Origin: Thermoflexus hugenholtzii
GTDB taxonomy: Bacteria; Chloroflexota; Anaerolineae; Thermoflexales; Thermoflexaceae
Direction: 5' to 3'
Assembly (NCBI RefSeq): GCF_018771565.1
Contig: NZ_CP076326.1
Location: 2,797,785 to 2,861,784 of the forward strand
Length of the DNA stretch: 64,000 bases
A program made the translations under genes and the position numbers. Positions 40,151-48,632 of this stretch are shown here, in pieces. Every line of letters begins with the position of its first letter. Position 1 is the first letter of the stretch. The notes under the pieces are model-generated. The model had not been told where the DNA came from, did not search any database, and was given only the letters and a program-made list of their open reading frames with translations.

Positions 40151-42163
40151 ATGCGCGCGGCGTATGGGGGCTGGTATAGAGGCGCCCCGCTCTCCGGCCT
40201 GGTGCTCGCGCTGCCGCCGCGCGGCCGCGGGCGGCGGGAACCGCTCTACGCTGTCCTGACCGTGCACGGGGATCCGGGGACGCTCCCCTTCGAAGAGATC
40301 GCCCGGTGTTTGCGGGACGCCTTCGATCGGCAGGCCGGCAGCCTGACCGGCGCGCTCCGGGAGGCCGTGCTGGCTTTCCATCGCTGGCTTCTGGAGCAAA
40401 ACCGGAACGCGCCGCCCGGGGAGCGCTGGGAGGTCGGCCTGACCCTCCTGGCGTTGCGGGAGGAGACGGCCTTCCTGGTGCAGGCCGGCCCGGCCTGGGC
40501 GGCCCATGTGACCCGGGAGGGCGTTCGTGTGTTCGCCCCGGAAGGGGAGCCGCCGGCCACCCTGGGAGCCGCCCGGGCGGTCTCGCTCCATTATGGGATG
40601 GCCTCCCTTCGCCCGGAGGATCGTTTGATCGTGACGGATGGGGTCACGGGCCCTCTGCTGGACCCCGGGGCGTTGATCCCCCTCACGCGCATTCAGAACC
40701 TGCCTCTGATCCTGGAGGCCATCGAGGCTCAGGTGGCCCGCACGGTGGAGCATCCGGTGGCCTTCCTGATCATGGCAGGGGAGCCCGGCCGGGCCGCCGC
40801 CGTTTCCCGGCCTCGTCCTCCAGAGCCGGCCCCGGTGGCTTCGACGCCCGCTTCCCCTGCGCTTCCTCCGACGGTTCAGACCGCTCGAGGCGGGCGCTGG
40901 AGGCTCCCGCGACCGCCGGGCATCCGGTTGCCCTTTTCTGTTCCCCGGGTTCGGTGGCGGGGATGGCCGCGGGTCTCGCTCCCGGCTTCCCCGGGATGGG
41001 TGCGGACGCTGGCGATGGCCCTCCCCTGGCTGCTCCTTCTCCTCACACTGGGGGTTTACATTCACCAGCGGAGCATCCTGATCGCCAGCCGGTTGCTGGC
41101 CCAGGCGCGGGCCGAGGCGGAGCGGGGGGCGCAGGCTCAGGCGCCCGGAGAGGCGCGCCGGCACTGGGAGGCCGCCCGGGATCTCGCGCAGGCCGCTCAG
41201 GGATATGCTTCGCTGCCGGAGGCGGCGGCGCTGCAGGCTACCGCTCAGGCGCGGCTGGATCAGCTGGATCAGGCGGTGCAACCCCTCCATCCAACCCACC
41301 TCGTCACCCTTCCCTCCGGCCGTCTGCGCCGGATGATCCTGCGGGACGTGGAGCTTTACCTGCTGGATCGGGAGGGGCGTTGCCGGGCGGAGGCTCCCCA
41401 TCGCGGCGGGTGCGTGCTCTGGCTGGGCTACGATGAGATCCATCGGGGGCTGCTGAACGAATCCCCGCGGGAGCTGCTGTGGAGCGGGATGATCCTCCAG
41501 GGCTATCCCGTGAAGGACCTGCTCGACCTGGCCTGGGTGGAGGCGGCGGGGGAGCGCACGGCCGGCGGGCTGATCGTCCTCCACGCCCAGGGCCTGGCGG
41601 AGAGCCGGAACCAGAGCCCGCGCTGGGTGGCCAGCCGCCTGACCCCGCCGGCGGATGGGTTGTTGCGCGCCTATCAGGGCAACCTCTACGTGCTGGATCG
41701 CGGGAACGGTCAGATCTGGCGGCTGCGTCCGGCAGGGGAGGATTACTCCCGGGAGCCCGAGCCGTATCTGTCATCGCCCCGCTCAGACCTGAGCGAAGCG
41801 GTGGATTTCCTGGTTTACCAGAACGTCTACGTCCTGTATCGGGACGGGCGGATGCGGATGTTCGTGAGGGGGCAAGAGGACGAAGGGTTCCCGCTGCGGG
41901 AGCGGCCTTCCCCGGCGCTGCCGAGCCCGGTGCGCCAGCCGATCGGTCTGCTGATGGATGCCACGGCCCCGCGCCCATGGCTTTACATCCTGGAGCCGGA
42001 TCGCCTGATCCAGCTCGGCCTGCGGGGCGATTTCGTCCGACAGATTCGGGGGGAGAAACTGCAGGATGTGATCGCCGCTGCCGTCGACGAGCGGCGGCAC
42101 CGGCTCTTCTTCCTGCGCGGCGATGGGTCCCTGTGGGTGGCGGATCTCCCGCCGGTGGAGTAA
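40151..42163 (+). CDS. PP2C-like domain, transmembrane helix and propeller-like domain protein
   Basis: 670 residues, no named family. Residues about 1-215 look like a degenerate PP2C phosphatase fold (LYAVLTVHGDPGTLPFEEIAR; RWEVGLTLLALREETAFLVQAG; SLRPEDRLIVTDGVTGPLL), with only some of the metal Asp residues. A Pro-rich, basic linker leads to one membrane helix (about 288-305, LPWLLLLLTLGVYIHQ), a coiled-coil-like Ala/Glu/Arg stretch (310-355) and a 300-residue beta-rich region with repeated YVLDRGNGQIWRL-like units suggesting a propeller. The arrangement suggests an envelope sensor with an inside phosphatase-like domain. Co-transcribed with the metalloprotease. Confidence 0.65.
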   Translation: MRAAYGGWYRGAPLSGLVLALPPRGRGRREPLYAVLTVHGDPGTLPFEEIARCLRDAFDRQAGSLTGALREAVLAFHRWLLEQNRNAPPGERWEVGLTLLALREETAFLVQAGPAWAAHVTREGVRVFAPEGEPPATLGAARAVSLHYGMASLRPEDRLIVTDGVTGPLLDPGALIPLTRIQNLPLILEAIEAQVARTVEHPVAFLIMAGEPGRAAAVSRPRPPEPAPVASTPASPALPPTVQTARGGRWRLPRPPGIRLPFSVPRVRWRGWPRVSLPASPGWVRTLAMALPWLLLLLTLGVYIHQRSILIASRLLAQARAEAERGAQAQAPGEARRHWEAARDLAQAAQGYASLPEAAALQATAQARLDQLDQAVQPLHPTHLVTLPSGRLRRMILRDVELYLLDREGRCRAEAPHRGGCVLWLGYDEIHRGLLNESPRELLWSGMILQGYPVKDLLDLAWVEAAGERTAGGLIVLHAQGLAESRNQSPRWVASRLTPPADGLLRAYQGNLYVLDRGNGQIWRLRPAGEDYSREPEPYLSSPRSDLSEAVDFLVYQNVYVLYRDGRMRMFVRGQEDEGFPLRERPSPALPSPVRQPIGLLMDATAPRPWLYILEPDRLIQLGLRGDFVRQIRGEKLQDVIAAAVDERRHRLFFLRGDGSLWVADLPPVE

Positions 42164-42202
42164 GCGCTCGGATGCCGTTGATCGCTGGACGGAGGTGAAC
42201 CG

Positions 42203-43087
42203 ATGCGGTCGTTGGGGTTCATCGGTCTGGGGCGCATGGGAACTCCCATGGCGCGTCGTCTGCTTCAAGCCGGGCACCGGCTCACGGTTCACAACCGCAC
42301 CCGGTCGAAGGCGGAGGCGCTGGTGGCCGAGGGAGCGCAGTGGGCGGATTCCCCTCGTGCGGTCGCGCAGGCCAGCGAGGTGGTTTTCATGATGTTGGCG
42401 GATTCCCAGGCCAGCGAGGCCGTGCTGACGGGACCGGAGGGGGTGCTGGCGGGTGCCCGGGAGGGACTGATCGTGGTGGATATGAGCACCATCGCGCCTG
42501 CGGTTTCCCGGCGCCTCGCTGAGCAAGCGGCGCGTCAAGGGGTGACGATGCTGGACGCGCCGGTATCCGGCAGCGTGGGCCCGGCGACGGAGGGAACGCT
42601 CACGATCTTCGTGGGAGGGCCTCGGGAAGCCTTCGAGGCGGTCCGGGATCTGCTCGGGATCCTGGGGCGGGATATCCATTACGTGGGGGAGAACGGGATG
42701 GGGTGCGCAGTGAAGCTGGCCGTGAACCTCATCCTCGGCGTCTCGATCCAGGCGCTGGGGGAGGCCTTCGCCCTGGGGGCCCGGGCAGGGATCCCGCCGG
42801 CCCGGTTGTGGGAGATCCTGTCGGATCTGGCGGTGATCTCTCCATCGCTTCGCAACAAGGGTGGGAAGATCGTCCAGGGGGATTTCGCGCCCTCTTTCGC
42901 CCTCCGGCTGATGGAGAAAGACCTGGGCCTGATCGTCGAGTTCGGCCGCCAGGTGGGTGCCTCGACGCCTCTGGCCGCCGTCGCCCAGCAGACGTTCCTG
43001 GCGGCCCGGGAGCACGGATGGGCGGAGGCGGATTACTCCGCCATCGCGGCATGGTTGCTGGATCAGCGGCCGCTGAATGCGGGATGA
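42203..43087 (+). CDS. 3-hydroxyisobutyrate dehydrogenase family oxidoreductase
   Basis: 294-residue beta-hydroxyacid dehydrogenase. NAD(P) loop GFIGLGRMGTPMARRLLQAGH at the N-terminus, substrate motif DAPVSGSVGPATEGTLTIFVGG, and the catalytic Lys in GMGCAVKLAVNLILG near residue 172. The family includes tartronate semialdehyde reductase and succinic semialdehyde reductases, so the exact substrate is uncertain. GGAGG precedes the ATG. Neighbours do not point to a pathway. Confidence 0.88.
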   Translation: MRSLGFIGLGRMGTPMARRLLQAGHRLTVHNRTRSKAEALVAEGAQWADSPRAVAQASEVVFMMLADSQASEAVLTGPEGVLAGAREGLIVVDMSTIAPAVSRRLAEQAARQGVTMLDAPVSGSVGPATEGTLTIFVGGPREAFEAVRDLLGILGRDIHYVGENGMGCAVKLAVNLILGVSIQALGEAFALGARAGIPPARLWEILSDLAVISPSLRNKGGKIVQGDFAPSFALRLMEKDLGLIVEFGRQVGASTPLAAVAQQTFLAAREHGWAEADYSAIAAWLLDQRPLNAG

Positions 43088-43127
43088 TCCGTCGCCTCCG
43101 AATCCTGGCCGGGAAGGCAGGTCGGAG

Positions 43128-44543
43128 ATGTGGGAGTCGGATCCACAAGCCCGATGGATCTCGCCGGAGGAGGCCGGGCTGACCGAGCGGGAGCAGGAGA
43201 TCCTCCGCCTGGTGGCGCAGGGCCTGGCCAACAAGGAGATCGCTTACCGGCTCGGCATCAGCCAGAACACGGTGAAGGTCCACCTCCGGAACATCTTCTC
43301 CAAGACCAACCTCCAGTCCCGGACCGAGGCGGCGATGTATGCGGTCCGCTTCGGCCTGGCCGACATCCGCCCCTCGCTTCCGGAGGCGGTGGAGGCTCCC
43401 GCAAGCGCCCTCCCCGAGGCGCTTTCCTCCGGGGAGGCCGTCGCCGGGCCGGAGGAGCCCGCAACGCTCCCGGAGCCGATCCCGGCGGAGCCGGCGGGAT
43501 CGGCCTTCGTGGTTTTCCCGCTCTGGAAGGCGGCGGTGCTGATGGTCGGGATGATCATGGGGATCCTCTGGGCGCTGACGCCCATCCCGGCCCGGACGGA
43601 GGCCCCGGCGGTGAGCTTCGCAGGGGATCAGCCGGGCCAGGGGGTGGAGCGCGCCGGGACCCTCCCCCGCTGGAAGCTGGTGAGCCAGATGCCGGCCCCC
43701 CGGGCGCGCTTCGCCCTGGTCCGATGGGGAGAGGAGCTGATCGCCATCGCCGGGGAGGCGCCTGAGGGGATCACGGATCGGGTGGAGCGCTTCGATCTCC
43801 GACAGGAGGTATGGCGCCGCGGAGCTCCCAAGCCTCATCCGGTGGCGGCCGTCGCGGCGGGGGTGATCGGGGGGCGCGTTTATGTGCCGGGCGGGGTGAA
43901 TCCCCAGGGTCAGCCCATCGATCGACTGGAGATCTACGATCCCGCATCGGATCGATGGTCGGAGGGACCGGCGCTCCCCTCCCCGCTGGCGGCATATGCG
44001 CTGGCCGTGGCGGAGGATCGCCTTTACCTGTTCGGAGGATGGGACGGCCGTCGCCTGCGCGGAGAGGTGTGGATGCTGGATCCCGGCCGCGGCCTCTGGC
44101 AACCCCGCGCGCCGATGCCCACGCCCCGCGCCTTCGCCGCCGCGGCAGCCCTCGGCGATGCGATCTATGTGGTGGGCGGTTACGATGGGCAGCGGGAGCT
44201 GGCTGTCTGCGAACGCTATCGGGTGGAGGCCGACCGCTGGGAGCCGTGCCCGCCGTTGAACGTGGGGCGGGGCGGGCTGGCGCTGGCGGCCAGCGACGGA
44301 TACCTCTTCGCCCTTGGAGGCGGATGGCGGATCCCCCTGGCATTCAACGAGCGCTATCAGCCCGGCGAGACCGGATGGGTGCCTCTGGAAACCCCCATCG
44401 TGGGGACATGGCGGAACCTGGCTGCCGTCGCCGCCGACGGGGCGATCTGGATCCTGGGGGGCTGGAGCGGGGAGCTGCGGGCCGGGCTCTGGCGCTTCAC
44501 TCCTTTCCCCTTCCGGCTCTTCCTGCCGGCCACGCAACGCTGA
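43128..44543 (+). CDS. LuxR-type HTH, transmembrane helix and Kelch-repeat protein
   Basis: 471 residues from ATG 43128 behind GGAAGGCAGG. Residues about 15-75 are a GerE/LuxR helix-turn-helix (LTEREQEILRLVAQGLANKE, then LGISQNTVKVHLRNIFSKTN). A Pro/Glu linker and a membrane helix (about 143-160, AAVLMVGMIMGILWAL) follow, then five to six Kelch repeats (about 190-460) with motifs such as GGRVYVPGGVNPQG, RLYLFGGWDGRRLRGE and AIYVVGGYDGQRELAV. It therefore looks like a membrane-bound one-component regulator whose sensor is an outside propeller and whose DNA-binding domain is inside. LuxR HTH domains are usually C-terminal, so this order is unusual. Confidence 0.85.
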   Translation: MWESDPQARWISPEEAGLTEREQEILRLVAQGLANKEIAYRLGISQNTVKVHLRNIFSKTNLQSRTEAAMYAVRFGLADIRPSLPEAVEAPASALPEALSSGEAVAGPEEPATLPEPIPAEPAGSAFVVFPLWKAAVLMVGMIMGILWALTPIPARTEAPAVSFAGDQPGQGVERAGTLPRWKLVSQMPAPRARFALVRWGEELIAIAGEAPEGITDRVERFDLRQEVWRRGAPKPHPVAAVAAGVIGGRVYVPGGVNPQGQPIDRLEIYDPASDRWSEGPALPSPLAAYALAVAEDRLYLFGGWDGRRLRGEVWMLDPGRGLWQPRAPMPTPRAFAAAAALGDAIYVVGGYDGQRELAVCERYRVEADRWEPCPPLNVGRGGLALAASDGYLFALGGGWRIPLAFNERYQPGETGWVPLETPIVGTWRNLAAVAADGAIWILGGWSGELRAGLWRFTPFPFRLFLPATQR

Positions 44544-44576
44544 GGGCTGAGTTTCGATTCCGGATCGAGATCCTCG

Positions 44577-45185
44577 ATGTCCATCTGGCTGCTCATCCCG
44601 ATCAAGCGCCTGGAGCGCTCCAAGTCGCGGATGGCCTCCGCTCTCCCTCCCTCCGCGCGGCAGCGCCTGGCCTGGCGTCTGGCGCGACGGACCCTGCGGG
44701 TGGTCGCCCGCGTGCCGGAGGCGCATCCGCTGGTGATCAGCGCGGACCTGCGGGTGCTGGCCCTGGCGCGCGGCCTGGGGCTGGATACGTATTTCGATGT
44801 CTGGGAGGATCTCAACCGGGCCCTCACGGCCGCCCGCCGCTACGCGGTCCGTCACGGCGCGGAGGCCATCGGCGTGCTCCCGGTGGATCTGCCCGGGCTG
44901 ACGGTGGAGGCCGTCCGCGACCTGCTCCGGGCCGGGTTCTCCGATCGCGGTTTGGTTCTGGTCCCGGATCGCTGGGGGCAGGGGACCAACGCCCTGCTGG
45001 TTCGCCCGCCGGAGGCGATCCCCTTTCGGTTCGGGCCGGGGAGCCTGGAGGCCTTCCGGGCGCAGGCGGAGGCCATCGGCCTCCCGGTGCGCATCCTTCC
45101 CCATGAGGTCCTGGCTTACGATCTCGACACCCCCGCGGACTGGACGGCGTGGCGCGCCCGACAGGCGATCCGGAAGGCGGACTGA
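44577..45185 (+). CDS. cofC: 2-phospho-L-lactate guanylyltransferase (coenzyme F420 synthesis)
   Basis: 202-residue nucleotidyltransferase. N-terminal IWLLIPIKRLERSKSRMASAL matches the CofC GTP-binding start (lPvK.l..aKsRLa), IGVLPVDLPGL is the metal-binding centre, and LVPDRWGQGTNALLVRPP and FRFGPGSLEAFRAQAEA match the family C-terminus. CofC (FbiD in actinobacteria) activates 2-phospholactate or phosphoenolpyruvate with GTP to start F420 assembly. The other cof genes are not in this window. Its presence indicates the organism makes F420. Confidence 0.9.
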   Translation: MSIWLLIPIKRLERSKSRMASALPPSARQRLAWRLARRTLRVVARVPEAHPLVISADLRVLALARGLGLDTYFDVWEDLNRALTAARRYAVRHGAEAIGVLPVDLPGLTVEAVRDLLRAGFSDRGLVLVPDRWGQGTNALLVRPPEAIPFRFGPGSLEAFRAQAEAIGLPVRILPHEVLAYDLDTPADWTAWRARQAIRKAD

Positions 45186-45268
45186 AATCGGTCGTCCGAC
45201 GCGGAGGGGATCCGACCAGCGGGGCCCGGCTCTCCGTCTCCGGGCGGACGGGGGGATCCTGCAGGTTG

Positions 45269-45277
45269 TGCTACAAT
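45269..45277 (+). promoter_or_regulatory. Possible extended -10 promoter of the darA pair
   Basis: TGCTACAAT, an extended -10 element 30 bp before the first darA-like gene. No convincing -35 hexamer. The 120-bp gap after cofC supports a separate promoter here. Confidence 0.4.
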
Positions 45278-45306
45278 GGCTGCAACCGTGCGCGGGAGCG
45301 GGCCGG

Positions 45307-45627
45307 ATGAAACTGATCCTCGCCATCATCCAGGACGAAGACGCCCCTTCCACCGTCCAGGCCCTGGTGGAGCGCGGCTACCGGGTGACCCGCATCGCCT
45401 CGACAGGGGGCTTTCTGCGCCAGGGGAACACCACCCTGCTCATCGGGGTGGAGGATCCCCGGGTGGAGGAGGTGGTGGAGATCTTCCGGCGGTGCTGCCG
45501 GACCCGCACGGCCTACCTGCCGGTGGCGGTGGAGGCCACGGGGCTGCTCCAGGCCCACATGATTGAGGTGGAGATCGGGGGCGCCACGCTCTTCGTCCTG
45601 GACGTCGAGCGCTTTGAGTCCCTCTGA
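45307..45627 (+). CDS. DarA/YaaQ-like PII-fold protein (cyclic-di-AMP receptor family)
   Basis: 106 residues. MKLILAIIQDED at the start, then RGYRVTRIASTGGFLRQGN, TTLLIGVEDPRV and EVEIGGATLFVLDVERF at the end; this closely follows Bacillus DarA (PstA/YaaQ), which binds cyclic-di-AMP through the loop containing TGGFL. These are PII-superfamily trimers that signal by conformational change to unknown partners. Followed 13 bp later by a second, shorter homologue, then a protease and an Amt-like permease. Confidence 0.9.
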   Translation: MKLILAIIQDEDAPSTVQALVERGYRVTRIASTGGFLRQGNTTLLIGVEDPRVEEVVEIFRRCCRTRTAYLPVAVEATGLLQAHMIEVEIGGATLFVLDVERFESL

Positions 45628-45640
45628 GGGGGGAAGGGGC

Positions 45641-45901
45641 GTGAAGCTGATCCTGGCGGTGCTGCCGGAGCGGGCCGCGACCCTGGCCTCCGATCGGCTG
45701 GTGGCCCAGGGGTATCGGGTGACCCGCCTGGCCTCCACGGGCGGTTTCCTGCGTCGGGGCAACGTCACCCTGCTCATCGGCGCGGAGGAGCATCAGGTGG
45801 AGACGGCCTTGCGCCTCCTGCGGGAGGCCCGACAGCAGGCCCGCGGGGAGCCGGGAGGGATCGCCATCGTGCTGAACGTCTCCGGCTTCGAACGATTTTA
45901 G
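45641..45901 (+). CDS. Second, shorter DarA/YaaQ-like protein
   Basis: 86 residues with GTG start at 45641 behind GGGGGGAAGGGG. It keeps MKLILAVL, RVTRLASTGGFLRRGN, TLLIGAEE and ends IVLNVSGFERF, but lacks about 20 residues of the long B-loop region present in the first copy. Tandem duplication is evident. Shortening in the loop that covers the ligand could change or abolish cyclic-di-AMP binding, or the two may form mixed trimers. Confidence 0.85.
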   Translation: MKLILAVLPERAATLASDRLVAQGYRVTRLASTGGFLRRGNVTLLIGAEEHQVETALRLLREARQQARGEPGGIAIVLNVSGFERF

Positions 45902-45919
45902 CCGTCCAGGAGCGCGCCC

Positions 45920-46924
45920 ATGGGAACCGAATGGCGGTCGCTGGCGCAGGTGAAAGCTTCCCATCTCCCCCGATTGCTGACCCGTCGCCACGTCGTCGGG
46001 GTGGGGATCGGCTATAAAGTGAAGGGCGGACAGACCCTCGATGTCCTCAGCGTGGTGGTCTCGGTGGAGCGGAAGGTCCCCGCGGCCCAGCTGGCCCCCT
46101 CGGACCTGATCCCCCCGACGCTGGATGGGTTCCCCACCGATGTGGTGGAGACAGGGCGGTTCCGGGCCTTCCAGGATCCGACCCGCCGCTACCGCCCGGC
46201 CCCGCCCGGCGTCTCCATCGGCCATCCCCTGGTCACCGCTGGGACCTTCGGCTGCGTCGTGCGGCGAGGGAGCGAGGTCTTCATCCTGAGCAACAACCAC
46301 GTGCTGGCGGCCACCAACCGTGGGCGGCCCGGAGATCGGATCCGGCAGCCCGGCCCGGTGGATGGAGGGACGGTGGCGGACGAGATCGCCGAGCTGGTGG
46401 AATTCGTCCCCATCCGGTTCGGGGATGAACCGGCCACCTGCCCGTGGGCGGAGTGGTTCGTGCGATGGCTGAACGAGTTGTTGCGCTGGATCGGCTCCTC
46501 CCATCGCTTACAGGCCGTGCGGACCGCGGCGGCCTTCAACGAGGTGGACGCGGCCATCGCCCGTCCGCTGAACCCGAACGACATCACCCCGGCCATCCTG
46601 CAAATCGGGATCCCGAAAGGCGTGGCGGATCCCACGCTGGGCATGGAGGTGCAGAAGTTCGGGCGGACGACCCGCTACACCCGCGGGCGGATCCTCCAGG
46701 TGGACGTCACCGCCAATGTGGATTACGACGGGCGCATCGCGACGTTCCAGGGCCAGGTCATGGCGGGGGCGATGAGCGCCCCCGGGGACTCCGGGTCCGC
46801 CATCCTGGACATGAACGGTCGCCTGGTGGGGTTGCTGTTTGCGGGCTCCGAGACCACGACCCTGATCCACCCCATCGGGCGGGTCCTCCAGGCCCTGCGG
46901 GTGGAGGCGGTGGTGGAAGGCTGA
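45920..46924 (+). CDS. Trypsin-fold serine protease-like protein without signal peptide
   Basis: 334 residues. Catalytic triad candidates are His in FILSNNHVLAATN, Asp in NEVDAAIARPL and Ser in SAPGDSGSAILDM. The N-terminal 80 residues (RHVVGVGIGYKVKGG, LDVLSVVVSVERKVP) form a separate small domain often found in cytoplasmic Nal1-like or chymotrypsin-fold proteases of bacteria. No signal peptide or membrane helix, so it should act in the cytoplasm. It lies between the PII-like pair and the Amt-like permease, on the same strand with gaps of 18 and 25 bp. Confidence 0.8.
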   Translation: MGTEWRSLAQVKASHLPRLLTRRHVVGVGIGYKVKGGQTLDVLSVVVSVERKVPAAQLAPSDLIPPTLDGFPTDVVETGRFRAFQDPTRRYRPAPPGVSIGHPLVTAGTFGCVVRRGSEVFILSNNHVLAATNRGRPGDRIRQPGPVDGGTVADEIAELVEFVPIRFGDEPATCPWAEWFVRWLNELLRWIGSSHRLQAVRTAAAFNEVDAAIARPLNPNDITPAILQIGIPKGVADPTLGMEVQKFGRTTRYTRGRILQVDVTANVDYDGRIATFQGQVMAGAMSAPGDSGSAILDMNGRLVGLLFAGSETTTLIHPIGRVLQALRVEAVVEG

Positions 46925-46949
46925 GGAGGTTTCAGGAGGCGCATCGGCG

Positions 46950-48254
46950 ATGGACGGCTTCGCGTGGGGGTGGCCTCTGGGGATCATGGGGGTGCTGTGG
47001 GCCGGGATGAGCGAGGAGGAGGCCCGCCGGGCGCTGGTGCGAGGGCTCTCCGCCGGGGTGGCGGCGTGGCTGATGTGGGCTCTGGTGGGCTTCGGCTTCG
47101 CCTACGGGGGCCTCGGCCTGTGGGTGGAGGAGCCGGGGTTCGCGGCGCTGCGTCGGGTTTACACCCTGGGGGCGGACCCCCAACCCCTCTGGAGCCTGAT
47201 GGGGCTCAGCGGGTTTCTCTTCCGGGGCGTGGAGGGATCGCCCCAGGCCGCGACCCTATGGGGCCACGCCGCCCTGGCCGTGCTCTCCGCCGCCCTCCTG
47301 CTGGGGATGGGCATGGAGGGTTTCTCTCCGCTCATCGCCGCGGCGGCGGGGGCCTGGCTGGGAGGCTTCCTGTTGCCGCTGGGCATCCACTGGGTGTGGG
47401 GGAACGGATGGCTCAGCCGCCTGGGGCTCACCCTGAGCCTGGGTCACGGAGTGGTGGATCCGGCGGGGTCCGGTGTGCTGTTCGCCCTCGCCGGCGGGGC
47501 GCTCCTCGGGCTGCTTCTCCCCTGGGGCCGGCGGACTCCGCAGCCGGAGCACGCTTTCCCCCCGGTGCACCTCCCGTTGCTGGGCGGGTGGGGGAGCTGG
47601 TTGCTCGGTGGAGGCTGGCTGGCCTGGCTGCGCGCGGATCCCCTGGCAGCGGCCCATCCGGCTCTGGAAAGCTCCCTGCTGGCCCGGAACGCCATGCTGG
47701 GGGCGATGGGCGCGGCCCTCGGGGCTGGGGTCTACACCGCCTTCGTCGCCCGGGAGGTGGACCTCCTGATGCTGATCCGGGCCATCGCCGTGGGGTGGAT
47801 CGCCGGGATGGCCGCAGCGCCTTTCACCGGTCCCTGGCAGGCGATGGGCTGGGGGATCCTGGTGGGCCTGGCCACGCCCGGGATGATCTACGCCCTGCGC
47901 CGCGGGGGGATGGCCGTCCAGAGCCTGGCGCTGCTCTATGGGGCAGCGGGGGTCCTGGGGGTGCTGGCGGTGGGGATTCTGGCCGATGGCCGGGCCGGAG
48001 TCGGCTGGAACGAGGTGGGGAAATCGGCCTTCATGGGGCATCCGGGGCTGGGCGTGGTGGGGGTTCCCGGCTGGGGGCAGCCGGCGGATCCGGGCCAGCT
48101 CACCGCCCAGGCCGTCGGGGCCCTCGTGCTGGTCCTGTGGGGGTTCCTCGGCATGGGCGGCCCCGCGGCGCTGCTGCGCTGGGGATGGCAGCGGTGGGCC
48201 CGGCATCGAGGCCCGCTTCCGGCCTCCGGGGAGACCTCCGAAAACCGGGGATGA
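46950..48254 (+). CDS. Ammonium transporter (Amt)-like permease lacking the twin histidines
   Basis: 434 residues, about eleven hydrophobic helices. The Amt landmark GIHWVWGNGWLSRLG then DPAGSGVLFALAGGALLG aligns with the Amt DFAGGTVVH segment, and VQSLALLYGAAGVLGVLAVG aligns with the segment that holds the second pore histidine. In these alignments by eye the first pore His is Phe and the second is Tyr. It is therefore a divergent Amt/Rh superfamily protein that probably does not conduct ammonium in the usual way and might be a sensor or carry another small solute. Encoded downstream of two PII-fold proteins, the classic partners of Amt. Confidence 0.65.
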   Translation: MDGFAWGWPLGIMGVLWAGMSEEEARRALVRGLSAGVAAWLMWALVGFGFAYGGLGLWVEEPGFAALRRVYTLGADPQPLWSLMGLSGFLFRGVEGSPQAATLWGHAALAVLSAALLLGMGMEGFSPLIAAAAGAWLGGFLLPLGIHWVWGNGWLSRLGLTLSLGHGVVDPAGSGVLFALAGGALLGLLLPWGRRTPQPEHAFPPVHLPLLGGWGSWLLGGGWLAWLRADPLAAAHPALESSLLARNAMLGAMGAALGAGVYTAFVAREVDLLMLIRAIAVGWIAGMAAAPFTGPWQAMGWGILVGLATPGMIYALRRGGMAVQSLALLYGAAGVLGVLAVGILADGRAGVGWNEVGKSAFMGHPGLGVVGVPGWGQPADPGQLTAQAVGALVLVLWGFLGMGGPAALLRWGWQRWARHRGPLPASGETSENRG

Positions 48255-48280
48255 GCCGCTCGGCGGTCGGGGGCTTCCCA

Positions 48281-48601
48281 ATGGTCAAGGTGATCACCCT
48301 CTACCGTGTGCCTGGGGATCCGGAGGCGTTTGAGCGCTGGTATGTGCAGCATCTGGCGCGGATCGAGCGCATCCCGCATCTGCGGCGGGTGGAGGTCTCC
48401 CGCATCTGGGGGACGCCGGCGGGGGCCTCTCCCTTCCATCTGATGGTGGAGCTATATTTCGAGGACCGGGCGGCCCTGGAGGCCGCCCTGCGCTCCCCGG
48501 AGGCTGCTGAGGCGTCCGCCGATCTGGCGCGGGCCATGGCCGGCCAGGTGCTGGTGATGTTCGCGGACGCTTTCGAGGAGGAACGACCGGCGGCGGGATG
48601 A
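48281..48601 (+). CDS. EthD-domain protein
   Basis: 106-residue ferredoxin-fold protein: MVKVITLYRVPGDPEAFERWYVQHLARIERIP and SPFHLMVELYFEDRAALEAAL (shown in parts) match the EthD family, a dimeric alpha-beta barrel. EthD itself supports a cytochrome P450 that degrades ethers; most homologues have no known role. I prefer ATG 48281, at the conserved start, with GGGGG upstream; ATG 48251 overlaps the permease stop and would add ten residues. Confidence 0.8.
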   Translation: MVKVITLYRVPGDPEAFERWYVQHLARIERIPHLRRVEVSRIWGTPAGASPFHLMVELYFEDRAALEAALRSPEAAEASADLARAMAGQVLVMFADAFEEERPAAG

Positions 48602-48614
48602 GAGGTATTTGTAA

Positions 48615-48632
48615 ATCGAAATTTATTTCGAT
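48615..48632. repeat. Left palindrome of the RAYT element
   Basis: ATCGAAAT-TT-ATTTCGAT followed by CTACCA, abutting the RAYT stop codon (48633-48635). Same family as the palindromes at 49,393-49,408 and 29,040-29,057. Confidence 0.7.

Noticed and set aside
38975-41584. 869-residue minus-strand open frame
   Set aside because: Antisense of the metalloprotease and PP2C-like genes, whose own frames have proper starts, ribosome sites and motifs.
42729-45353. 874-residue minus-strand open frame
   Set aside because: Antisense of the LuxR/Kelch and cofC genes; no motif and poor composition.
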